A DNA stretch of 64,000 nucleotides from JBGPLJ01 sp963826145. GTDB lineage: Bacteria > Pseudomonadota > Gammaproteobacteria > Steroidobacterales > Steroidobacteraceae. The notes beneath the pieces were generated by a model. It saw only the letters and a program-made list of their open reading frames with translations. It was not told the origin of the DNA and did not search any database. Positions 1 through 8,700 of this stretch are shown in pieces (within the stretch, counting starts at the first letter, position 1; the number at the start of each line of letters is the position of its first letter). A program made the translations under genes and the position numbers. The stretch is taken from positions 868,001 through 932,000 of the forward strand of contig CAWGVW010000002.1 of NCBI GenBank assembly GCA_963826145.1. The letters run 5' to 3'.

Positions 1-128
1 CGTTCGGCGGGACGCGATCCATATGTCAAAGTTTCTCGACGCGCGTGGGATTCGAGTCCCATGCTCGCGCTTGACGGCCCCGGCGCGGGTCGTTGAGACT
101 CCGGCGACCCGACCGACACGGAGTTGCG

Positions 129-335
129 ATGTCCGCGCACACTCACAAGTCGTTCGCAAATCTGCACGAGTACTACGAGTTCTACCAGGGGGAACATGGC
201 AACGGGACCTGTCGGCCGCGGCATCGATCGGGTCTACGAGCGGCGGCTCGCCGATCTCGTGAACTACCGGCAGACCAATGCGCTGCAGGGCGGCCTGAAG
301 GGCGTCGAAAAAGAATCGCTCAGAGTCACGCCTGA
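129..335 (+). pseudogene. truncated DUF962 (Mpo1-like) gene 5' end
   Basis: A reading frame opens at an ATG with a good ribosome site (GGAG, 5 nt spacing). Its first 30 residues contain HKSFANLHEYYEFYQGEH followed by GNGTCR. This matches my memory of the N-terminus of DUF962/Mpo1-like membrane proteins (SFAEFYPYYLGEHS..TCRRLHF). After about position 220 the similarity stops and the frame continues as out-of-frame gshA sequence to a stop at 335. None of the membrane helices of the family are present. I infer a deletion that joined the 5' end of a DUF962 gene to gshA. It could instead be chance similarity in a short ORF. Confidence 0.5.
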
Positions 336-1806
336 GGGACGGATTTCCACGCGGCCGCATCCGCGCGGCCTTGGCTCACCGCTCACGAACGAGCACATCA
401 CGACGGACTATTCCGAGGCGTTGCTCGAACTCGTAACGCCGGCATTCACCGAAACCTGGGAATTGCTGCAGTACCTGTGCGACATCCACCAGTTCGTATA
501 CCGGCACCTGGGCGAGGAACTCCTCTGGGCGACCAGCATGCCGTGCGCGATCGACGGCGACGCGAGCATCCCGATCGCGCAGTACGGGAGCTCCAACGTC
601 GGCCGGATGAAGACCGTGTATCGCAATGGTCTCGGCCTGCGCTACGGGCGGGTGATGCAGGCGATTTCCGGCGTGCATTACAACTATTCGTTTCCGGCGC
701 ATTTCTGGCCGATCCTTCAGGACCTGACGCAAACCCGGCGCGGCGGGGCGGATTTCATCTCGGACCGCTACTTCTCGCTCCTCAGAAACTACCGCCGGCA
801 CGGCTGGCTGGTCCTCTATCTCTTCGGGGTATCGCCTGCGGTCTGCAGGACCTTCCTTTCCGGCGCCCCGGATAGCGATCTCAAGGAGCTGACCCGCGGC
901 ACCCTTTATGCGCCGTATGCGACGTCGCTTCGCATGAGCGATCTCGGCTACCGGAACAAAAGCCAGGCGGGCGTCAACATCTCGGTGAACAGTCTCGAGG
1001 ACTATATCGCGGACCTTTCGAGCGCGATCAGCACCCCTCATCCTCCCTACGCCGAGCTCGGCGTGAACGTCGACGGCGACTACCGCCAGCTCAACAGCAA
1101 CCTGCTGCAGATCGAGAACGAGTACTACAGCTTCATCCGGCCGAAGCGCATCGCGCGTTCGGGCGAGCGGCCGACCAAGGCTTTGCGGCGCGCGGGAGTC
1201 GAATACGTGGAAGTACGCGCGCTCGATGTGAGCGCCTTCGATCCCGTCGGCGTCAATCAGAACAAAATGCGCTTTCTCGAGGCTTTCCTCGCGTACTGCA
1301 TCCTGAAAGACAGCCCGCCCATCGAGCGCGATGAGCAGCCGGTGCTCGACGCCAACCACGTGACGGTCGCGCGCCGCGGCCGGGAACCGGGCCTGAAACT
1401 GGTGCGCGATGGCCGGCAGATGCCCATGCGGGACTGGGCGCATGAAATCCTCGACTCGATGCGCGGGATCTGCGAACTGCTGGACCAGGGCGACCCCCAG
1501 GCACCGGCCGTCGCTGCCCTCGCGGCGCAAATCGCGAAGCTGCAGGATGTCGCGCTCACGCCAGCCGCACGGCTTATGGCCGAACTGCAGTCGAGCGGCG
1601 ATTCATTCTTCAGCCTGGCACTGCGCACCTCGGCCCTGCACAAGAACTATTTCCTCGAACTCTATCCGCCGAATGGCCGGCGGCTCGGCGAGTTCGCAGC
1701 CGAAGCGGCCGAGTCCCTGGACATCCAAGCGTCGCTCGAGCGGACCGATGCGGCGCCCGGTGCCGTTCCATTCGATGACTACCTGCGCCGCTACCTCTCC
1801 GACTGA
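196..1806 (+). CDS. gshA: glutamate-cysteine ligase
   Basis: Catalyses the ATP-dependent first step of glutathione synthesis, joining glutamate and cysteine in the cytosol. The protein is 536 residues, close to the E. coli-type family length. The hallmark GGLKGVEKESLR lies near residues 31-42, followed by the ITTDYSEALLELVTP block and the ALDVSAFDP segment. The start at 196 is chosen because AGGGGG sits 3-9 nt upstream and the native family N-terminus (VYERRLADL) follows soon after. The first roughly 10 residues (MATGPVGRG) are read out of frame from the DUF962-like sequence, so the original start may have been replaced. The stop is followed by about 200 nt without a clear gene. Confidence 0.96.
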   Translation: MATGPVGRGIDRVYERRLADLVNYRQTNALQGGLKGVEKESLRVTPEGRISTRPHPRGLGSPLTNEHITTDYSEALLELVTPAFTETWELLQYLCDIHQFVYRHLGEELLWATSMPCAIDGDASIPIAQYGSSNVGRMKTVYRNGLGLRYGRVMQAISGVHYNYSFPAHFWPILQDLTQTRRGGADFISDRYFSLLRNYRRHGWLVLYLFGVSPAVCRTFLSGAPDSDLKELTRGTLYAPYATSLRMSDLGYRNKSQAGVNISVNSLEDYIADLSSAISTPHPPYAELGVNVDGDYRQLNSNLLQIENEYYSFIRPKRIARSGERPTKALRRAGVEYVEVRALDVSAFDPVGVNQNKMRFLEAFLAYCILKDSPPIERDEQPVLDANHVTVARRGREPGLKLVRDGRQMPMRDWAHEILDSMRGICELLDQGDPQAPAVAALAAQIAKLQDVALTPAARLMAELQSSGDSFFSLALRTSALHKNYFLELYPPNGRRLGEFAAEAAESLDIQASLERTDAAPGAVPFDDYLRRYLSD

Positions 1807-1889
1807 ACGCACTTAAATATTTGATTCGTAACAGATATTACATATATCTGCCGTCGGGGCGTCATGAAATATTTACAGCATTTTCATCT

Positions 1890-1918
1890 TTGCGCGCCTA
1901 CAATCATTCTCGTATAAG
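1890..1918 (+). promoter_or_regulatory. candidate sigma70 promoter for the 54-residue gene
   Basis: TTGCGC at 1890-1895 and TATAAG at 1913-1918 are separated by 17 bp in an AT-rich patch between gshA and the small gene at 2014. Transcription would begin near 1925. The -35 box is only a fair match. Confidence 0.35.
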
Positions 1919-2013
1919 GGCTTTCCCCCAGAAGAACTACAGCGACAGGGCCCCCCACTCGATGAAGACAAAAATGAGTGGCGGCCTGATTCCCGCAGGA
2001 AGGCGGATCGAAC

Positions 2014-2178
2014 GTGGCAGCAAATGACAATGGACGTCTCCCGACCGCGCCCCCTGCAACGGGCAAGCAGGACGCCAATGACAATGGCTGGGATCCGTTC
2101 GAAGTCTGGTGGACTCGCATCAAGGAAGCGCGTGAGCGAAATGCGGGCTTGATCCCAGACGTTCGCGTCAAGAACTGA
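2014..2178 (+). CDS. small hypothetical protein, 54 residues
   Basis: A GTG-started frame of 54 codons lies between gshA and the first GGDEF gene. An AGGAAGG ribosome site lies about 10 nt upstream. The product is hydrophilic and has two NDNG motifs (residues 4-7 and 22-25), then GWDPFEVWWTRIKEARERN and a charged tail. It has no signal peptide or membrane segment. I do not recognise the family. The amphipathic, tryptophan-rich second half looks like real protein rather than random GC-rich translation. A possible promoter lies about 100 nt upstream. Confidence 0.5.
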   Translation: MAANDNGRLPTAPPATGKQDANDNGWDPFEVWWTRIKEARERNAGLIPDVRVKN

Positions 2179-2205
2179 ACTTTTTTGCGATTTAAGGGAC
2201 ATCTT

Positions 2206-2225
2206 CCCTCACTGCTTGTGAGGGG
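2206..2225 (+). promoter_or_regulatory. hairpin covering the ribosome site of the first GGDEF gene
   Basis: CCCTCAC (2206-2212), a 5-nt loop, and GTGAGGG (2218-2224) form a perfect 7-bp stem. The 3' arm is the GAGGGG Shine-Dalgarno of the GTG start at 2232. Folding would hide the ribosome site, so this may control translation or serve as a protein or RNA target. There is no T-run, so a terminator is unlikely. Confidence 0.45.
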
Positions 2226-2231
2226 TCGCCC

Positions 2232-3323
2232 GTGCCGTTACCGTATGCGCCTCCTAACCCCCGGAAGGCGCCCCATCGAATGAGAGTTCCTCGCGTGGCC
2301 ACGGACGCGGATGAGACTGCTGCCGGCCGGCAACTGGCCCGCGGCTTTGCCTTCCTGCGCTTCGAAAGCGACCTCGAACACGGGTTCGAGCGTGCGGGGG
2401 TGGACCGAACCCGCTGGGTCGCCGCTGCCGCGTACGGCCTCGCCTGCCTCGGGGCGGCCGGCCTCGCCTACACGGGACGCAACCTCCCCGCTGCAGCAAT
2501 AGCGAGTCTGCTCGTGCCCGTTGCGTTTCTGTTGCCCGGATTCCTCTGGCGTACCCGCATCCTGTGGGCGGCAGGGGGGCTCGCGCTTTATGGGGCAGCC
2601 GTGATTCTCGAAACCCGGACCCCCGATGCGGTCCTCGAAATTTTCGCCTGGACCCAGGCAGGGTTGTTGAGCCTTGCAGCGGCACTCGGCTATGCGCGGG
2701 AACACGCGCTGCGCACGGCGTATCTGCAGGCGCTCGTCATCACGCACCTCGGCGAGCGCGATGGGCTCACGCATCTTGCCAATCGCAGGATGTTTGACCG
2801 CTACCTCGACAACGTTTGGCAGCAGTGCATCGCCGACAAGGCGCTGCTGGTACTGCTGCTGATCGATATCGACAACTTTCGCAAGTTCAACGACCGCTTC
2901 GGCCTGCAGGCGGGCGATGACTGTGTGCAGCGTGTGGCTGGAGCCGTTGCCGCGAGCGCGGCGCGCCCGCTCGATTTCTGCGCCCGCTACAGCGGTATCC
3001 AGTTCGCCGTGCTGCTGGCAAATCCGGACCGCCTGTACGCCGAAGATCTAGCGGCGCGGCTGCGCTCCGCGGTCGCCGCGCTCGCCATCGCGCACCCGGA
3101 TTCGCCGAACGGCCGCCACGTGACGGTGAGTGTCGGTGTCGCACTCGCCGTCCCCCGTCCCGCGGACAGCAGCGAGGAGTTCGTCGGGCTTGGCCAAGCT
3201 GCGCTGCGCGAGGCCCATGAAGCCGGCGGCAATCGCGTCGCCGCACGCGAATCCGAGTCGTCGATGGTCCGCACCGGCATGTTTCGAGCGGAAGTGACCC
3301 TCGCGGCGGCCCGTCGCGGGTAA
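2232..3323 (+). CDS. membrane GGDEF protein with degenerate active site
   Basis: 363 residues from a GTG start. An N-terminal cytoplasmic stretch (LRFESDLEHGFERA) is followed by about four hydrophobic helices (roughly residues 61-155) and a GGDEF domain (about 175-345). The signature loop reads SGIQF at residues 254-258 instead of GGDEF/GGEEF, so the metal- and GTP-binding glycines and the catalytic acid are gone. The protein is probably not an active diguanylate cyclase and could be a sensor, GTP binder or dimer partner. It lies 65 nt upstream of a paralogue with the same layout and an intact GGEEF, which suggests a duplication and co-transcription. Its ribosome site lies in a hairpin. Confidence 0.88.
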   Translation: MPLPYAPPNPRKAPHRMRVPRVATDADETAAGRQLARGFAFLRFESDLEHGFERAGVDRTRWVAAAAYGLACLGAAGLAYTGRNLPAAAIASLLVPVAFLLPGFLWRTRILWAAGGLALYGAAVILETRTPDAVLEIFAWTQAGLLSLAAALGYAREHALRTAYLQALVITHLGERDGLTHLANRRMFDRYLDNVWQQCIADKALLVLLLIDIDNFRKFNDRFGLQAGDDCVQRVAGAVAASAARPLDFCARYSGIQFAVLLANPDRLYAEDLAARLRSAVAALAIAHPDSPNGRHVTVSVGVALAVPRPADSSEEFVGLGQAALREAHEAGGNRVAARESESSMVRTGMFRAEVTLAAARRG

Positions 3324-3388
3324 TATGCGCGCCGACCCGCCGGGTCCCGCGGCGCGTAGCGCTCCGGGTCAATGACGATCGCCAGCGC

Positions 3389-4612
3389 TTGGTCGCACAA
3401 CGCCAACTCAATCTGAGGGATCTTCCGGACTCGCCCGCCGCGGTCCAGCTGCGTCGCCGATTCCCGTGGTTGCGTTTCGAGCCCGCACTCGAAGCCCAGT
3501 TCCGCACCGCGACCGTCAGCGGGAGGATGGGCGAGATTCGCGTCAACATCGGCATCGCGTTCGTGCTGGTGCTCGCGTTCTCGTTCCTCGACCGCCTCAT
3601 TCTCGAGGGCGAGGCGCTCCTCGTCGTCAACCGCCTGGAGCGCTGGATCATGATGCCGCTCCTGGTGATCGGCCTCGCCGGTACCTATTCGCGGGTCGTC
3701 GAGCGTAGCTTTCGTCTGTTCGCGACTCTCGTTGCGCTCCTCATCGGCCTTGCCGTGGTTGCCTGCCAGGTGCGGATCTATGAGGCCGGCATCCATATCC
3801 TCCTGCCGAGCCTCATCCTGACGGCGCTCTACATCTATTTCTTTCCGGCGCTTTTCTTTTACGAATCCGCGATCGTCAATGTCGCGATCCTCGCCGCCTA
3901 CCTCTTGTCGGCATCGCTCATGAAGGTGCCGAGCGGCGATCTCGTCTACAACGGATTCGTGCTGCTGTTCGCGAACATGGTCGGCGCGTCGGTGAGTTAT
4001 CTCTATGAAACCGCCCGGCGCACGACGTTCCTCGAATCGATTCTTCTCAACGAACTCGTCGCGAATGACGGGCTCACGGGCATCCACAACCGTCGCATGT
4101 TCGACGAGCACATCAACGTGTCCTGGCAGCAGGCGATTCGCGAGGAGCAGCACCTCGCGCTCATCCTGGTCGACATCGACTGCTTCAAGGCCTACAACGA
4201 TCACTACGGGCACCAGCAGGGCGACGAGTGCCTTTGCACAGTCGCAGCGACCCTGAAGCGCTCGGCGCGCCGACCGCTCGACTTCACGGCGCGCTATGGC
4301 GGTGAGGAATTCGCGATCGTGCTCTTCAGTCCGACCCGCGATTACGTCGCGGAGCTCACAGTCGCGATCCAGAATGCAATCGCGGCCCTGGATCTCGAGC
4401 ACGCGGCCTCAACCTGCGCTTCGAAGGTCACGGTCAGCATCGGCGTCGCTTACGTGCAGCCGGATTCCAGGCGCAGCGTGCAGGGTATCATCCAGCTCGC
4501 CGACGAAGCCCTCTACGAAGCGAAGGATCAGGGACGCAACTGCGTGCGCTTCATGGAAGAGGAGTACACGATGATGGACACCGGCGCGTTCCGGTCGGCC
4601 CGCCGCACCTGA
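3389..4612 (+). CDS. membrane diguanylate cyclase (GGEEF)
   Basis: Makes cyclic di-GMP from two GTP at the inner membrane. The 407-residue protein begins at TTG; no in-frame ATG lies upstream of the conserved LRRRFPWLRFEPALE segment shared with the preceding gene, so a TTG start is most likely. About five to six membrane helices (residues 50-210) precede the GGDEF domain, which has the NRRMFDEH, DIDCFKAYNDHYGH and GGEEF (304-308) motifs. No RxxD inhibitory site is evident just before GGEEF (the sequence there is RRPLDFTARY). It probably forms an operon with the degenerate paralogue upstream and ends against palindrome copy 1. Confidence 0.92.
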   Translation: MVAQRQLNLRDLPDSPAAVQLRRRFPWLRFEPALEAQFRTATVSGRMGEIRVNIGIAFVLVLAFSFLDRLILEGEALLVVNRLERWIMMPLLVIGLAGTYSRVVERSFRLFATLVALLIGLAVVACQVRIYEAGIHILLPSLILTALYIYFFPALFFYESAIVNVAILAAYLLSASLMKVPSGDLVYNGFVLLFANMVGASVSYLYETARRTTFLESILLNELVANDGLTGIHNRRMFDEHINVSWQQAIREEQHLALILVDIDCFKAYNDHYGHQQGDECLCTVAATLKRSARRPLDFTARYGGEEFAIVLFSPTRDYVAELTVAIQNAIAALDLEHAASTCASKVTVSIGVAYVQPDSRRSVQGIIQLADEALYEAKDQGRNCVRFMEEEYTMMDTGAFRSARRT

Positions 4613-4618
4613 CGAAAC

Positions 4619-4697
4619 CGGTACCGGGATTGGATAACTGAGGATTTGGTACCTGAATTGACCGTACCAAATCCTCAGTTATCCAATCCCGGTACCG
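4619..4697. repeat. intergenic palindrome, copy 1
   Basis: Two 34-nt arms (4619-4652 and 4664-4697) are perfectly complementary across an 11-nt loop. The outer arm begins CGGTACCGGGATTGGATAAC and the inner part is TGAGGATTTGGTAC. It lies between the convergent GGEEF cyclase gene and the isoaspartyl peptidase gene and overlaps the last codons and stop of the latter. It could act as a bidirectional terminator. It is one of five related palindromes in this window. Confidence 0.95.
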
Positions 4698-5602
4698 TAG
4701 ATGGCGATCGAACGGGCGCCGGTGGAAGTGCGGGAGCCGCGGAACATGCCTTCGCAGTTGAACTCGAGCGCGACGCTGCCTGCCCCGTCGACCGCGATCA
4801 CGCCGCCTTCGCCGCCCATGCGGACGAGCTTTTCCTGCACTACGAGCCGGACCGCTTCCACGAGCTTGAGTCCCCGGTACTCCATGAGCGCGCTCACGTC
4901 GTGGCCCACGACGGCGCGCATGAAGTATTCCCCGTGGCCCGTGGCCGAGACCGCACAGGTCATGTTGTTCGCGTAGGTGCCGGCGCCGATGATCGGCGAA
5001 TCGCCGACCCGCCCGAACTTCTTGTTCGTCATGCCGCCGGTCGAGGTCGCCGCCGCGAGATTCCCCGCGCCGTCGAGCGCCACTGCGCCGACCGTGCCGA
5101 AGTAGTTGATGCTTTCGGAAGCCGCGTCGCCGGCGCGCCGGGCGATCTCGAGCTGCCGCCAGCGACGCTGCGTATGAAAGTAATCCCGCGGCACGAGCTC
5201 GAGACCCTGCTCGAGCGCGAATTCTTCGGCGCCGTCGCCAATGACCATCACGTGCGGCGACCGCTCCATCACGCGGCGGGCCAGTTCGATCGGGTTGCGG
5301 ACATGGCGCAGCCCCGCGACGGCCCCCGCCTTGAGATTCGAGCCATCCATGATGGCGGCGTCAAGCTCGTTGACACCGTCGTGGGTGAACACCGCCCCGC
5401 GGCCGGCGTTGAAGAGCGGCGAATCCTCGAGGAGCTTCACGGCCGCAACCACGGCGTCGAGGCTCGAAGCTCCCTTCGCGAGCCGCTCGTATCCAGAGTC
5501 CAGGGCCGTTGCGAGCTCGGCGAGGTACTCGGCCTCGGCCTCCGGCCTCATTTCGGTGCGGGGGAGCGAACCGGCGCCCCCGTGGATGGCGATGGCAAGC
5601 AT
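4679..5602 (-). CDS. iaaA: isoaspartyl peptidase / L-asparaginase (Ntn hydrolase)
   Basis: Hydrolyses isoaspartyl dipeptides and asparagine. It is made as a precursor that cleaves itself to expose an N-terminal threonine. The 307-residue form starts at MLAIAIHGGAG; a start 13 codons upstream (5641) is possible. The family motifs LFNAGRGAVFT and the autocleavage site (GTVGAV, Thr170) are present, as are TSTGGM and GDSPIIGAGTYA. The protein ends SIAIY followed by GTGIG and TAA. Those last six codons are the right arm of palindrome copy 1, so the native C-terminus has been replaced by repeat sequence. It is divergent from pyc. Confidence 0.94.
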   Translation of the reverse strand: MLAIAIHGGAGSLPRTEMRPEAEAEYLAELATALDSGYERLAKGASSLDAVVAAVKLLEDSPLFNAGRGAVFTHDGVNELDAAIMDGSNLKAGAVAGLRHVRNPIELARRVMERSPHVMVIGDGAEEFALEQGLELVPRDYFHTQRRWRQLEIARRAGDAASESINYFGTVGAVALDGAGNLAAATSTGGMTNKKFGRVGDSPIIGAGTYANNMTCAVSATGHGEYFMRAVVGHDVSALMEYRGLKLVEAVRLVVQEKLVRMGGEGGVIAVDGAGSVALEFNCEGMFRGSRTSTGARSIAIYGTGIG

Positions 5603-5672
5603 GCGCGCCAGTATGACCGAAGACGCGCCGAAAGTTTTCATTGCCCGGGCCGGCCGTGGCGCGCGCGGGCAA

Positions 5673-5681
5673 TGCTAAAGT
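5673..5681 (+). promoter_or_regulatory. candidate extended -10 for pyc
   Basis: TGC followed by TAAAGT lies 37 nt upstream of the pyc start. A very similar TGC-TAGAGT occurs before the 38-residue gene at 44822. No convincing -35 box is seen. Confidence 0.35.
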
Positions 5682-5717
5682 GAAGGCCGCCGCGGATTTT
5701 TCGCAGTCGCCCGATCC

Positions 5718-8700
5718 ATGTCCGAGAAGAAGACCTTTCGCAGCGTCCTGATCGCCAACCGGGGCGAGATCGCTATCCGCGTCATGCGCGCGGCAAGCGA
5801 GCTCGGCTTGAGGACCGTAGCCGTTTACTCGGAGGAGGATCGGTTCGGTCTCGCCCGGACCAAGGCCGACGAGAGCTATCTCGTGGGCGAGGGCAAGTCG
5901 CCGGTCGAAGCCTATCTCGACATTGCAGACATCATTCGCATTGCGGGCGAAGCGGACGTCGATGCCATCCATCCGGGCTACGGCTTCCTGTCCGAGAATC
6001 CCGAGTTCGCCGAGGCCTGCGCGAGGGCCGGGATCGTCTTTATCGGGCCGACGCCCGACACGATGCGCAAGCTCGGCAATAAGGTGACGGCCCGCAATCT
6101 CGCGGTCGCAGCCGGCGTTCCCGTGATGCCGGCGACGCCGCCGCTGCCCGCCGATGTGGCTGAAGCCGCGAAGCTTGCCGCCGGGATTGGCTATCCCATG
6201 ATGCTCAAGGCGAGCTGGGGCGGGGGCGGGCGCGGCATGCGCATCGTTGAAAACGAGGTGCAGCTCGGCGACCTGCTCGCGGCCGCGCGCCGCGAAGCGA
6301 AGGCCGCGTTCGGCAACGACGAGGTGTACCTCGAAAAACTCGTGCGCCGCGCCCGTCATGTCGAAGTGCAGATTCTGGGCGATGCGCACGGCAACCTCGT
6401 GCACCTGTTCGAGCGCGACTGCTCCGTGCAACGGCGCAATCAGAAAGTCATTGAACGCGCGCCCGCGGTCTTTCTCGACGATGCGCAACGTGCGGCGCTC
6501 TGCGAAGCCGCGCTCAAGATAGGACGCGCAGCCGGCTATCGGAACGCGGGCACCGTCGAGTTCCTGCAGGACGCGGATACGGGCGAGTTCTATTTCATCG
6601 AGGTCAATCCGCGCATCCAGGTCGAACACACTGTGACCGAGGGTGTGACCGGCGTCGATCTCGTGAAGGCCCAGATCCGCATTGCCGAAGGCGCCCGCAT
6701 TGGCACGCCCGAAAGTGGTGTTCCGCCGCAGGCCGAGATCCGCATGTCGGGCCACGCGATGCAGTGCCGGGTGACGACGGAAGATCCGGAGAACAGTTTC
6801 ATTCCGGACTACGGCCGGCTCACCGCTTATCGCAGCCCCGCAGGATTCGGCATCCGCCTCGACGCGGGCACCGCGTACGCGGGCGCGATCATCACGCGCT
6901 CCTACGATTCGCTCCTCGTGAAGGTGACGGCCTGGTCGCCGACGCCCGAGGAAACCATCGCACGCATGCATCGGGCGCTCTGGGAGTTTCGCGTACGCGG
7001 CGTCGTCACGAACCTGCGCTTTCTCGATCAGCTCATCATGCATCCGCGATTCGTGCGAGGGGACTACACGACGCGCTTCATCGACGAGACACCGGAGCTA
7101 TTCCGTATTCCGCGCAAGCGCGATCGCGCCACGCGCCTCCTCAATTTCATCGGCGATGTCATGGTGAACGGCAACGCGGAGGTGAAGAACCGCGCTGCCT
7201 CCGTGACACAGGGCTACGTGCGGCCGCCGCGCCTCAAGCTCGAAGCACCGCCGCCCGGCACGCGGCAGAAGCTCGAAGCGCTCGGGCCCACGAAATTTGC
7301 CGGGTGGATGCTCGAGGAGAAGCGCGTGCTCATCACCGACACGAGCATGCGCGATGCGCACCAGTCGCTCCTTGCGACGCGCATGCGTACACACGATCTC
7401 GTCACGATTGCGCCGTACTACGCGAGTCTCGCCCCCGAGCTCTTCTCGCTCGAATGCTGGGGCGGCGCGACGTTCGACGTGGCGATGCGGTTTCTGCACG
7501 AGTGCCCCTGGGAAAGACTCGCGGCACTGCGCACCGCGGTGCCGAATATCCTCTTGCAGATGCTGCTGCGCTCGGCGAATGCCGTGGGCTACACGAATTA
7601 TCCCGACAATGTCGTGCGTTATTTCGTTGCGCAGGCGGCCGGCGCCGGTGTCGACGTCTTCCGGATCTTCGACTCGCTCAACTGGGTCGAGAACATGCGT
7701 GTTGCGATCGATGCGGTGCTCGGGTCCGGCAAGCTCTGCGAGGCGGCGATCTGCTACACCGGAAACCTGAGCGATCCGACCTGCACGAAGTACGACCTCA
7801 AGTACTACGTCAGCCTCGCGAAGGAACTCAAGTCGGCGGGCACGCATGTGCTCGGGATCAAGGACATGGCGGGCCTCTGCCGCCCGCGCGCGGCGTCAAC
7901 GCTGGTCAAGGCGCTGAAGGAGGAAATCGGATTACCAGTGCACTTCCATACGCACGACACGAGCGGCATCGCCGCGGCGAGCGTGCTCGCGGCGATCGAG
8001 GCGGGCTGTGATGCCGTCGACGGCGCGCTCGACGCGCTGAGCGGCCTCACCTCGCAGCCGAATCTCGGCTCGATCGTCGAGGCACTGCGTTTCTCGCCCC
8101 GAGATCCGGGCCTCGATCCTGATCGCTTGCGCGTGCTGTCGTCGTATTGGGAACAGGTTCGCCGCCAGTACGCTGCATTTGAAAGCGACATGCGCTCTGG
8201 TGCGTCCGAGGTCTACGTGCACGGTATGCCGGGCGGTCAGTACACGAACCTGCGAGAGCAGGCGCGCGCCCTTGGCATCGAGAATCATCGATGGCCGGAG
8301 GTCGCGCACGCGTACGCGGAGGTCAATCAGCTCTTCGGCGACATCGTCAAGGTGACGCCGACGTCGAAAGTCGTGGGCGACCTGGCAATCCTCATGGTGA
8401 CGCAAGGCCTCAAAGGTAGCGACGTCGTCAATCCGCAAACGCAGGTCGCCTTTCCGGAGTCGGTCGTTCAGTTCTTCCGCGGCGAACTCGGCCAACCGCA
8501 TGGGGGATTCCCCGCAGCGCTTCAGCGCAAGGTATTGAAGGGCGTCGCGCCGCTCACGGTGCGGCCCGGCAAGGTGATGCCGCTCGCCGATCTCGAGGCG
8601 AAACGGGCGACAGCGGAGAAGGATTGCGGCCGAAAGATCAGCGACGAAGAGCTCGCGTCGTACCTGATGTATCCGAAGGTATTCGTCGACTATGTCGGCG

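Noticed and set aside
47..76. T-arm-like sequence (GGGATTCGAGTCCC) suggesting the 3' end of a tRNA
   Set aside because: The base pair that closes the T-loop is a mismatch, no CCA or matching acceptor arm is present, and no anticodon arm can be built upstream.
376..1530. Long antisense frame opposite gshA
   Set aside because: It is Arg/His-rich shadow translation of a GC-rich conserved gene; the sense strand has a clear family match.
2987..4402. Long minus-strand frame opposite the two GGDEF genes
   Set aside because: Low-complexity charged translation typical of the antisense of GC-rich DNA; it crosses two well-supported genes.
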